Shown piece by piece: positions 1-6,955 of a stretch of DNA of 25,396 bases. A program made the position numbers and the translations under genes. The notes beneath the pieces were generated by a model that did not search any database, was not told the DNA's origin, and worked only from the letters and a program-made list of their open reading frames with translations. Each line of letters opens with the position of its first letter. Position 1 is the first letter of the stretch. The stretch spans positions 1-25,396 of the forward strand of contig JAPLXF010000040.1 of assembly GCA_026396205.1 (NCBI GenBank). The letters run 5' to 3'. Source of the stretch: Candidatus Moraniibacteriota bacterium (GTDB taxonomy: Bacteria; Patescibacteriota; Minisyncoccia; Moranbacterales; UBA2206).

Positions 1-2181
1 AATTCAATAAAAGTTAATAATTCCACTGACAATGTAATATTAAATGGAACTGCTTGGAGTTTTACTGCTTCAATTAATAGCGGAGTTAATGTTTTTGATG
101 TAAAAGCTATTGATGGCTCCAGCAATGAAAGCGGGACAACAACTATTAAAATAATGAAGCCAGCTTATACATTTGTAACTGTAGGCGATTCAGTAACAAA
201 AGGCCAAGGCAGTTCTGACGGAAATGGTTATATAACGTATCTTCAAAGCGATCTGGACGCTTATTATGGATTATCCACCACCTTTGTTAACGGCGGTGTA
301 GGCGGAGAACTAACTCCAACAGGTTTACTCAAGGGCCAGAGCAATATTAGGGACAATGCTCCAAAGGCAGTATTTATATTAGAAGGGCACAATGATGCCA
401 AAAATACGGGATCAGCCTGGGTAGCCGAAGCAGTTGAAGGAACGCTTTTAAATTTAATCCAGTATGCCAAGTCAATGGGAGCCACGCCAATAATAGGTTT
501 GCTTATTCCCCACACTACTGATAGCGCAAAAAATTCTCGCGAAGTTGAATTGAATAATTTGTTACGGACCATAGCCCTCGAAGAAGATGTAATGATTGCT
601 GATCACTATACTGTTTTTTCCGAATATCCAAATTTCACATCTGCGTTATATATAGACGACACTCATCCCAATAATGCGGGTTATGAAGTTTTGGCAAATA
701 ATTGGTATAATGCTTTTATTTACGGCAAAAAACTGCACACCAACCGTAACCGAATTTCTACCAATTATTCTATGGATTTTGACGATGCGGCTACTGTTAA
801 GGTAGAGGCGACAACGACCGATGAGGCGCCTATTACAGTTGATGTTGACAATTATTCGCAAGGTTCTTCCCAGATTACGACTGATGATTTCAAGCAATTA
901 ACGCTGACTTTCACGGATCTTACGCCCAATACCAGTTATAAAATCTACACTGACGATAATTTGACCGAAACGAAAACTTCCGACGGAACAGGTAAATTAA
1001 CCTTTTCTCATGCCAATGATCCAGCCTCTTCTAATACTTTTGAAATCAAGGAAGCCGTTGCGCCCACTCTTTCCAACCTCACTCTTTCTCCCGTCAGTCC
1101 GCTGAAAGCCGGGACAGTAACTATGACTCTTAATTTCTCCGAGGATATGGATCAAGCCACCAATCCAACCATAACTTTTGGAACTGCTTCTCCCTACACC
1201 CAGCGCACAGTTTCTACCAGTCCAACCGGGTGGACTAATGCCACTACCTTTGCCGCTCAAATTGATATCCAAGCTGGCTGGGACGGACTCAATACTATCA
1301 AAGTATCCGGAGCCAAAGATCTGGTCGGAAACACAATGGCTGGTAATAATAGCAATACTTTTACGATTGACACCGCTCTTCCGGCTACCACAGCCTCGGT
1401 TGACAGCGGGACTTACAATACTGCCAAGAGTGTAACTTTAAGTTGTGATGATGGGACCGGATCCGGCTGCGATAAAATTTATTACACGACTACCGGAGCT
1501 GATCCCACTACCGACTCTGACCAATATTCCTTGGCTATTTCCATAAGTTCCGATACTACCCTTAAATTTTTTGCCAAGGATAAGGTTGGAAACAGCGAAT
1601 CTATCAAGACCAAGACTTATGTTATCGACACCTCCGGTCCCACTACCACCATTCTTACCACCCCTGCTAGTTCCACTACCGAAACCAGCGCCACTTTTAC
1701 TTTCTCTTCCGACGATGGATTGGCTACTTTTAAATGCAAGAAAGATTCTGAAGCCTACGCTGATTGTACCACTCCTAAAAGTTATCCTGGCTTAGATGTT
1801 GGCAGCCATACTTTTTATGTCAAAGCCATCGACAGCGCTACTAATGAAGATTTAACTTCGGCTTCCTATACCTGGACTATATCCGCTGTTGCAACTGAAG
1901 ACGATGATGAAGAAGACAGCGCCGGCTATAAGGAATATAAAAAACTCAAAAAAGACTATAACAATTCCACCGATAAGAAAAACTACACCGAAGTCAAGAA
2001 TATAAAGAAGATAAATCCGGCTTTATTCGCCCAAATGAAAGCTATTTATGACCAATATAAGAAACTTTCTAAAACCGAAAGAAATAAATTATTAGACGCC
2101 AAAACCAGAGCCTTGTTTGACAAATACAAAAGCTATAAGGGCTACAAGGATTACAAGGCGTATAAAAAGAAATATGGATAA
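1..2181 (+). CDS. Secreted SGNH/GDSL hydrolase with Ig-like repeats, 5' end outside window
   Basis: The frame is open from base 1, so the ATG at 154 is internal and the N-terminus lies upstream; 726 residues are visible. Residues 1-50 look like the end of an Ig-like domain. Residues about 55-240 form an SGNH (GDSL) esterase domain: GDS with Ser64, a block II glycine near GVGG (98-102), GHND (129-132), and DDTHPN with Asp220 and His222. Then follow beta-rich modules: an Ig-like domain with FSEDMD, a chitobiase C-terminal-like module with Cys pairs, and a further Ig-like module carrying FKCKKDSEAYADC. The last 85 residues are rich in Lys and Tyr. The role is probably cell-surface ester hydrolysis (acylated polysaccharide or lipid), but the substrate is unknown. 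A terminator follows directly. Domain calls are from motif recognition; the module borders are approximate. Confidence 0.85.
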   Translation, partial: NSIKVNNSTDNVILNGTAWSFTASINSGVNVFDVKAIDGSSNESGTTTIKIMKPAYTFVTVGDSVTKGQGSSDGNGYITYLQSDLDAYYGLSTTFVNGGVGGELTPTGLLKGQSNIRDNAPKAVFILEGHNDAKNTGSAWVAEAVEGTLLNLIQYAKSMGATPIIGLLIPHTTDSAKNSREVELNNLLRTIALEEDVMIADHYTVFSEYPNFTSALYIDDTHPNNAGYEVLANNWYNAFIYGKKLHTNRNRISTNYSMDFDDAATVKVEATTTDEAPITVDVDNYSQGSSQITTDDFKQLTLTFTDLTPNTSYKIYTDDNLTETKTSDGTGKLTFSHANDPASSNTFEIKEAVAPTLSNLTLSPVSPLKAGTVTMTLNFSEDMDQATNPTITFGTASPYTQRTVSTSPTGWTNATTFAAQIDIQAGWDGLNTIKVSGAKDLVGNTMAGNNSNTFTIDTALPATTASVDSGTYNTAKSVTLSCDDGTGSGCDKIYYTTTGADPTTDSDQYSLAISISSDTTLKFFAKDKVGNSESIKTKTYVIDTSGPTTTILTTPASSTTETSATFTFSSDDGLATFKCKKDSEAYADCTTPKSYPGLDVGSHTFYVKAIDSATNEDLTSASYTWTISAVATEDDDEEDSAGYKEYKKLKKDYNNSTDKKNYTEVKNIKKINPALFAQMKAIYDQYKKLSKTERNKLLDAKTRALFDKYKSYKGYKDYKAYKKKYG

Positions 2182-2204
2182 TTTCTAAAACCGAGTTTTA
2201 GAAA
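2182..2204. other. Perfect 10-bp stem-loop after the surface-protein gene
   Basis: TTTCTAAAAC and GTTTTAGAAA enclose a CGA loop, beginning at the base after the stop codon. There is no T run, so it is not itself a rho-independent terminator; it may protect the 3' end of the mRNA. Confidence 0.6.
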
Positions 2205-2215
2205 CCTTTAAATAC

Positions 2216-2242
2216 GGCAGGTATAAAAAACCTGCCTTTTTT
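2216..2242 (+). terminator. Rho-independent terminator of the surface-protein gene
   Basis: GGCAGGT pairs with ACCTGCC (7 bp) around an A/T-rich loop and is followed by six T residues (2237-2242). It sits 35 bases after the stop codon and closes the upstream transcription unit. Confidence 0.85.
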
Positions 2243-2302
2243 ATGCAGGAATATTTTTTTAAATAAAAAATCTCTTTTTAATCCGTATATTCTATTAAGT
2301 TA

Positions 2303-2340
2303 AGTGCTTACATTTCTTGCGTAGGCTAGAAATGTAAGCT
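2303..2340. repeat. Hairpin repeat, copy 1, just upstream of the PaaX-like gene
   Basis: GCTTACATTTCT (2306-2317) pairs perfectly with AGAAATGTAAGC (2328-2339); inside, GC/GC closes a GTAG tetraloop. The segment 2319-2339 recurs exactly at 2957-2977 and the left flank AGTGCTTACA recurs at 2941. The repeat ends 11 bases before the ATG at 2352, so it could be an operator or a structure that hides the start of the message. Confidence 0.75.
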
Positions 2341-2351
2341 AAAATAAAAGT

Positions 2352-2927
2352 ATGAAACGAGACAATAAAGAAATAACAAGATTAATATTAAAAGGCTTGC
2401 TCATAACCGGTGCGGTAGCGGTGGCTTCGACTTCGCCAATGTTTGTTTCCATGGCTTTGCCAAAAGTAACTAAATATTTGTCTGATAAAATAAAAGATAA
2501 GCGCAAGAAAAATAAGAGATTTTGCAATACTTTTTATTATTTGAAACGGAATGATTTGATAAATTTTGAAAACCACGGCGGGCAAATATATATTTCCCTG
2601 ACCAAAGAAGGCAGGAAGAAAGCCGGGAAATATCAAATTGATGATTTGGAAATTAAAAAACCAAAAAAATGGGACAGAAAATGGAGGATTTTAATATTCG
2701 ATATTAAAAACAAGGAAAGAATGAAGCGAGAAGCTTTGCGCGGTAAAATCAAAGAACTGGGGTTATTTCAACTCCAAAAAAGCGTCTGGGCTTATCCTTA
2801 TAATTTCACGAATGAAATAAAATTATTACGATCGTTTTTCGGCTTGACCGAGGCAGAAATGCAGGTTATCATAGCTTCCTATATAGAAAATGACAGGGGA
2901 TTAAAAAATAATTTCAAGCTTTCTTAA
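2352..2927 (+). CDS. PaaX-like regulator with Cas2-like C-terminal domain
   Basis: 191 residues. Residues 9-35 are hydrophobic and small-residue rich. Residues 50-90 look like a winged-helix unit, with the wing around GGQIYISLTKEGRKKAG. From residue 98 onward, KWRILIFDIKNKERMKR begins a ferredoxin-like fold of the kind shared by Cas2 and the PaaX middle domain, continuing with LGLFQLQKSVWAYPYN. Such proteins are often labelled Cas2 in this phylum, but there is no CRISPR array or cas1 here, so a DNA-binding regulator is the better reading. No Shine-Dalgarno sequence is visible; a hairpin repeat abuts the start and its twin follows the stop. Whether it binds those repeats is inference. Confidence 0.7.
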   Translation: MKRDNKEITRLILKGLLITGAVAVASTSPMFVSMALPKVTKYLSDKIKDKRKKNKRFCNTFYYLKRNDLINFENHGGQIYISLTKEGRKKAGKYQIDDLEIKKPKKWDRKWRILIFDIKNKERMKREALRGKIKELGLFQLQKSVWAYPYNFTNEIKLLRSFFGLTEAEMQVIIASYIENDRGLKNNFKLS

Positions 2928-2940
2928 TTTAGGCAATGGT

Positions 2941-2980
2941 AGTGCTTACAAAATTAGCGTAGGCTAGAAATGTAAGCACT
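2941..2980. repeat. Hairpin repeat, copy 2, after the PaaX-like gene
   Basis: AGTGCTTACA (2941-2950) pairs with TGTAAGCACT (2971-2980); an inner TAGC/GCTA stem closes a GTAG loop, with an AAAT/GAAA internal loop between them. It shares the exact 21-base right half with copy 1 but differs in the middle of the left arm. It begins 13 bases after the stop codon of the PaaX-like gene. Confidence 0.75.
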
Positions 2981-3035
2981 ATATATTAGAAATAATTAAA
3001 AAATAATATATTTAGCAAATGCAAAATATAAAATT

Positions 3036-4073
3036 ATGGATTTAGATAAATTAGCCAAAATACTTTCCGAGAATAACCAGCCGAAATTCAGGCTGGGGCA
3101 GATTAAAAAAGCCATCTACCAAGATGGCGTTTCTTCATTTCAGGAAATTACGACGCTTTCCAAAGAACTACGGGAAGAACTTAATAAGAAAATAAAAATA
3201 TTATCTTTTACTCCCAATAAAATACTGACGGCCAAAAATAAGCAATCAGTCAAAGCCGCCCTAAGGTTAGAAGACGGAAATATTATTGAAACGGTTTTAT
3301 TATCTCCCTTGCCTAGCAGCTGGTCAGTCTGTATTTCCACCCAAGTTGGTTGTCCTCTGAATTGCGCTTTTTGCGCCACCGGGCGGGGAGGCTTTAAAAG
3401 AAATTTAATAACCGAAGAAATTACCGATCAAATTTTATTCTGGAAGCAATATATGAAAGCGGAAAACGAAAAACTAAAAACGAAAAACTATATTTCCAAT
3501 GTGGTGTATATGGGTATGGGTGAACTGTTTCTTAATTGGGAAAATGTGAAACAAAGCTTAAAAGAGTTAACTGACGCAAAATTATTCGGTTTCGGTTCGC
3601 GTTCTATTTCAGTTTCCACTTGTGGAATTCCGGATGGTATTTTAAAATTTGTCCAAGAATTTCCGCAGATAAATTTAGCCGTTTCGCTGCATTTCGCCGA
3701 TGACGATAAAAGAAGCCGGTATATGCCGATCAATAAAAAATATAACCTGGAAAAAATTAAAGAAGCGCTTCAAAAATATTTTCAAATATCCAATCGGAAA
3801 GTTTTTTTGGAATATATCATGCTGGCCGGAATCAATGATAATTTAGAAGATGCCAAAAAACTAGCCGACTATATAAAATCAATCGGAAAATTACAATTAT
3901 TGCATGTTAATCTAATAAAGTATAATGCAACTGGCAATGAATTTAAATCTTCTTCGGGCAATAAAATCCAAACTTTCAAAAACTTTTTAGAAAGAAATAG
4001 AATAAACGTGACAATAAGAAAAAGCCTTGGAGAAGAAATCCAAGGCGCTTGCGGACAATTGGCGGGAAAATAA
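3036..4073 (+). CDS. rlmN: 23S rRNA/tRNA adenine-C2 methyltransferase RlmN
   Basis: Radical-SAM enzyme that methylates C2 of A2503 in 23S rRNA (and A37 of some tRNAs in bacteria with this family). Of 345 residues, the iron-sulfur cysteines are C106, C110 and C113 (GCPLNCAFCATG); the substrate-bridging cysteine upstream is C99 (SVCISTQVGC) and the methyl-carrying cysteine is C339 (GACGQLAGK), as in RlmN rather than unrelated radical-SAM proteins. GMGE is followed by Leu rather than the usual Pro. Residues 143-151 are encoded by a 7-bp repeat array and lie in a surface loop just before VVYMGMGE. The gene stands alone; no Shine-Dalgarno is seen before the ATG, and its stop abuts the stop of the convergent Nudix gene with no gap. 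Confidence 0.93.
   Translation: MDLDKLAKILSENNQPKFRLGQIKKAIYQDGVSSFQEITTLSKELREELNKKIKILSFTPNKILTAKNKQSVKAALRLEDGNIIETVLLSPLPSSWSVCISTQVGCPLNCAFCATGRGGFKRNLITEEITDQILFWKQYMKAENEKLKTKNYISNVVYMGMGELFLNWENVKQSLKELTDAKLFGFGSRSISVSTCGIPDGILKFVQEFPQINLAVSLHFADDDKRSRYMPINKKYNLEKIKEALQKYFQISNRKVFLEYIMLAGINDNLEDAKKLADYIKSIGKLQLLHVNLIKYNATGNEFKSSSGNKIQTFKNFLERNRINVTIRKSLGEEIQGACGQLAGK
3463..3490 (+). repeat. Four-unit 7-bp repeat inside rlmN
   Basis: AAAACGA, AAAACTA, AAAACGA, AAAACTA in tandem; the C residues fall at 3467, 3474, 3481 and 3488, exactly 7 apart. It encodes rlmN residues 143-151 without breaking the frame. Confidence 0.8.
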
Positions 4074-4472
4074 TTATTTTATGAACCCAAAGTGCTTGAG
4101 GGCGGGGAGGATATTAGGGCCTAAATTTTTAGGCAGGTCATCAATATTGAACCATTTCCATTCGCGGATATCGGCGCCCGGCTTGATTTCACCGACTCTT
4201 TTGGCCAAGTAGTGAACCAAAATAACATCCGAGATATTGCCCAAATCGTCGGCTTTTTCCGTATGGGTAATATAGGGACAGTTGTTAAGAATCTCGATAT
4301 TGATTCCCACTTCTTCTTTGACTTCCCGGCGGGCGTTGTCAATCAAATTGGATTCAAAATCTTCCACGCGGCCGCCGCAAAATTTCTAGAAATTTGTGTC
4401 TCCATGCTGGTTTAAAAGAACTTTGTTGCCCTCAACTATTACCGGTCCTGATGCAATGATTATTTTTGGCAT
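4074..4472 (-). pseudogene. Nudix hydrolase gene with in-frame TAG codon
   Basis: From the ATG at 4472 the frame reads MPKIIIASGPVIVEGNKVLL and then meets TAG at codon 29 (4386-4388), in the context F-stop-KFCGGRVEDF. Nudix proteins usually have Trp there (FWKF.GG), so a single TGG-to-TAG change would explain it. Beyond the stop the frame remains open and conserved through the Nudix helix REVKEEVGI (codons 49-57) to codon 132. The start is well supported by AAGGAG at 4481-4486, 8 bases upstream. A GTG at 4367 could restart translation after the stop but would lose the first strands of the fold. It lies 43 bases after elp3 on the same strand and is probably co-transcribed. It may be a recent pseudogene, a sequencing error or a strain-level mutation. 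Confidence 0.8.
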
Positions 4473-4515
4473 AATCTTATCTCCTTATTGAGGTTTGTTT
4501 ATAAATAATATACTA

Positions 4516-6102
4516 CTATAACTCTTTTACCATATAAGTATCTTTTTGTCGATAGCCCAACTTCCGATAATAATCCCGGACGCCCACGCCAGATATTACT
4601 ACAATTTTATCCAAACCAAATTCATTTTTGGCGATTTTTTCCGCTTCCCGCAGAAGTTTTTTGCCAAGTCCGATGTGTTGGGGCGAATTTTTGTCTTTTT
4701 TATCAATTTCAGCCATTTGGCCGTAAGTGTGGAGTTCGCGGATAATGGCGGAATTTTTTAAGGCGGGAATAAAAACATCCTGGCTTGGAATTCTCAATCG
4801 GAGTAAAGCGAATAGTTTTTTCTTATCAGGCGAAACACATTGTAAAAATATTTCCTGGCCGTTTGACGCTTTGTAATAAATTCTATCCAAAATTATTTTT
4901 TCGTTTATTTTATATTCGGCTCTGACTTCCCGGCAGCGGATGCATTGGCACTTAGAATTTTTAGCTATAATTTGGCGGAGATTGGAAATCCGCGGACCAG
5001 CCAAAATGGAGCTGGTCGGGACATCACGCACCAATCTGGTAATTCGCACATACGGCGGGATTAAATTATTTTTTACTTTGATAATAAAATTTTCAAATTG
5101 CCGGTCAGTTAGCGGCTGATATTTTTTAGCTTTCCATATTTTATACAAATCGCTGCTCTCAACGACGATGGTTGGATAAATTTTAACAATATCAGGCTGA
5201 AAGTTAGGATTAGTAAATAATTCCTGAAACATCCGATAATCTTTTTTAAGATCAGAACCGGGAAGTCCGGGCATTAAATGATAATTAATCTTAAAGCCGG
5301 TGTCTTTCAATAATTTCGTGGCCTCAATGGTTTTCTGGACGGTATGTCCGCGGCGGTTGATTTTTAAAACCGAATCAAAAATACTCTGCACGCCTAGTTC
5401 CACCCGGGTGCAGCCCAATTTCCTAAAATTCAAAATTTCTTTTTCATCAATATAATCCGGACGAGTTTCCAAAGTCAAACCGATAATCCTATGTTTGGCC
5501 TTTTCGTTTTTAGTTTGTTCTTTAATTAAATTAATACTTGATACATTATACTTAATACTTGATACTTTTTTCGGATAATCATTGCAAGCCTTAAAGCATT
5601 GGTAGATAAAATATTTTTGGTACGACTTTGGCAAACACGAAAACGTTCCGCCCATCACAATCAATTCAATTTTATCGGTGTCATGTCCGTTAAGTTCTAA
5701 AGAGCGCAGCCTATTTTGCACCTGCTTGTATGGATTAAACTGCGAAGAAATGGCACGCATCACGGCCGGTTCGTTAGAAAGATAGCTTTTTGGCATATTT
5801 TTTTCCGTCGGGCAATAAAGGCATTTTCCCGGACAAGGATAGGACTTGGTCAGCACGGCGACAATCGCCACGCCAGATTGCGTCCGAATCCCGCGGGTTT
5901 TCAGCATTTTTTCAAAATTTTTATTGCGCTTGATGTTTTTTTTAGCCACTAATTTTTCATAAACTTCTCGCAGATCCGCATTAGTTGGCAGTTTTAATTT
6001 TAGTTCCTTGCAAAGCTTCTTTTTCAAATCCAAAAATTCCTCTGTATTTTTCAACGGCTTTTTGATTGCTAATTTTATTAAAGTGTCGTAGGATTTAAAC
6101 AT
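4516..6102 (-). CDS. elp3: Elp3-family tRNA U34 carboxymethyltransferase (radical SAM/GNAT)
   Basis: 528 residues. An N-terminal helical part (1-70) is followed by RTQSGVAIVAVLTKSYPCPG and the cluster cysteines C90, C94 and C97 of the radical-SAM domain; later come ETRPDYIDE and ELGVQSIFD, typical of Elp3. The C-terminal third (about 380-528) is a GNAT acetyl-CoA domain with QHIGLGKKLL and GVRDYYRKLGY. In the family, acetyl-CoA and SAM are used to put a carboxymethyl group on wobble uridine of tRNA (cm5U34). A 35-bp heptad array (5533-5567) encodes residues about 178-190, between the radical-SAM core segments. It ends in TAG. It diverges from a Trm9-like methyltransferase gene, the enzyme type that acts on Elp3's product. 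Confidence 0.92.
   Translation of the reverse strand: MFKSYDTLIKLAIKKPLKNTEEFLDLKKKLCKELKLKLPTNADLREVYEKLVAKKNIKRNKNFEKMLKTRGIRTQSGVAIVAVLTKSYPCPGKCLYCPTEKNMPKSYLSNEPAVMRAISSQFNPYKQVQNRLRSLELNGHDTDKIELIVMGGTFSCLPKSYQKYFIYQCFKACNDYPKKVSSIKYNVSSINLIKEQTKNEKAKHRIIGLTLETRPDYIDEKEILNFRKLGCTRVELGVQSIFDSVLKINRRGHTVQKTIEATKLLKDTGFKINYHLMPGLPGSDLKKDYRMFQELFTNPNFQPDIVKIYPTIVVESSDLYKIWKAKKYQPLTDRQFENFIIKVKNNLIPPYVRITRLVRDVPTSSILAGPRISNLRQIIAKNSKCQCIRCREVRAEYKINEKIILDRIYYKASNGQEIFLQCVSPDKKKLFALLRLRIPSQDVFIPALKNSAIIRELHTYGQMAEIDKKDKNSPQHIGLGKKLLREAEKIAKNEFGLDKIVVISGVGVRDYYRKLGYRQKDTYMVKEL
5533..5567 (-). repeat. Five-unit 7-bp repeat inside elp3
   Basis: Read on the minus strand: AAGTATC, AAGTATT, AAGTATA, ATGTATC, AAGTATT. 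It codes for the Ser/Ile/Val-rich stretch KVSSIKYNVSSIN. Shortly downstream in the gene, AAACTAA AAACGAA (about 5503-5518) continues with the same period. Confidence 0.8.
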
Positions 6103-6120
6103 TCCTTTTTACTTGCCCTA

Positions 6121-6213
6121 ATTAAAATAATTTTTATTTTTACCCGGGAGCCCTTTGGCTATTAATATTATATTATTGAAAAATCCCTAGCCAAAAATAA
6201 AAATTATTTTAAT
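6121..6213. repeat. Long A/T inverted repeat in the elp3/methyltransferase divergent region
   Basis: A 21-bp perfect inverted repeat: 6121-6141 against 6193-6213. A second inner pair, TTTGGCTA (6154-6161) and TAGCCAAA (6188-6195), partly overlaps the right arm. The left side also holds ACCCGGG (6142-6148). It fills most of the 121 bases between two divergent start codons, so it lies where both promoters and both 5' leaders must be. Confidence 0.75.
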
Positions 6214-6223
6214 CTATATAATT

Positions 6224-6943
6224 ATGGATGATAATTTGGTAAAAAAAATATTGTCCGAAACTGAAGCTGGCTATGATTTAATGGTGAAGAAATTCTCTGA
6301 AACCAGAAAATATTTCTGGCGCGGCTTGGAATTTATTGGGGATTATGCTAAAAATGGCGATAAAATATTAGATTATGGCTGCGGCAACGGCCGGCTTTTA
6401 GAATTATTTATAGGTAAAAATATTGAGTATTTCGGCGCGGATGTTTCCCGGAAACTCATTAATACGGCGAAAAATAAATATATATCAAATAATATAAAAT
6501 TCCAAAAAATAAATTCCGGTCAAGTCATATTACCATTTCCCGACAATTATTTCAATACAGTTTATTCTATCGCTGTTTTCCACCATTTGCCGAGCAGTGA
6601 ATTAAGGCTAAAAATAGCCAAGGAATTATATAGAACAACCCAGCCCGGCGGGCATATTATCATTACCATTTGGAATCTTTGGCAGAAAAGATACATAAAA
6701 AATATTTTTAAGAACTGGGCAAATAAAGTATTGGATTGCGTAAGGCAACGTAGTTGCCACGCAACTTTATACTGGAATGATTGCTACATTACTTTTAAAA
6801 ACAACGAAGGCGAAATATTCCAACGCTACCATCACGCTTTCACAAAAAATGAGTTAAAAAATCTTTTTAAAAAAGCTGGATTTAGAATAAAAAGCTGTAA
6901 AAAAATACATAATAGAAATATTGTGTTAATAGGAGAAAAATAA
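6224..6943 (+). CDS. Trm9/ALKBH8-like class I SAM methyltransferase
   Basis: 239 residues. The SAM motif I is DYGCGNGR (50-57), followed by GADVS (71-75) and the family-typical SIAVFHHLPS. The N-terminal LMVKKFSETRKYFW, the TIWNLWQ segment, the late YHHAFTKNELKNLF segment and the terminal NIVLIGEK follow the layout of eukaryotic Trm9/ALKBH8, which converts cm5U34 in tRNA to mcm5U34. It is divergent from elp3, whose product would be its substrate; that functional link is inference. It is the first gene of a run with uppP (12-base gap) and folD. A 29-base palindromic element at 6736-6764 encodes residues 171-180 (DCVRQRSCHA) without breaking the frame. Other small-molecule methyltransferases share motif I, so the tRNA role needs testing. 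Confidence 0.75.
   Translation: MDDNLVKKILSETEAGYDLMVKKFSETRKYFWRGLEFIGDYAKNGDKILDYGCGNGRLLELFIGKNIEYFGADVSRKLINTAKNKYISNNIKFQKINSGQVILPFPDNYFNTVYSIAVFHHLPSSELRLKIAKELYRTTQPGGHIIITIWNLWQKRYIKNIFKNWANKVLDCVRQRSCHATLYWNDCYITFKNNEGEIFQRYHHAFTKNELKNLFKKAGFRIKSCKKIHNRNIVLIGEK
6736..6764. repeat. Palindromic element inside the methyltransferase gene
   Basis: TTGCGT...ACGCAA (6 bp) encloses GGCAAC-GTA-GTTGCC (6 bp) with a two-base AA bulge at 6742-6743; 12 paired bases in total. It is coding and in frame, and falls in the region between the SAM core and the C-terminal segment. Confidence 0.8.
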
Positions 6944-6955
6944 TACAATATAGAT

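Noticed and set aside
2303..2980. The two hairpin repeats as a minimal CRISPR array beside a Cas2-like protein
   Set aside because: Only two copies, 638 bases apart with a gene between them; no spacers and no cas1.
4024..4044. CCTTGG/CCAAGG hairpin at the end of rlmN as a terminator
   Set aside because: It lies within codons for the conserved C-terminal region and has no T run.
4074..4472. TAG recoded to an amino acid genome-wide
   Set aside because: elp3 ends with TAG at the natural end of the family, so TAG works as a stop here.
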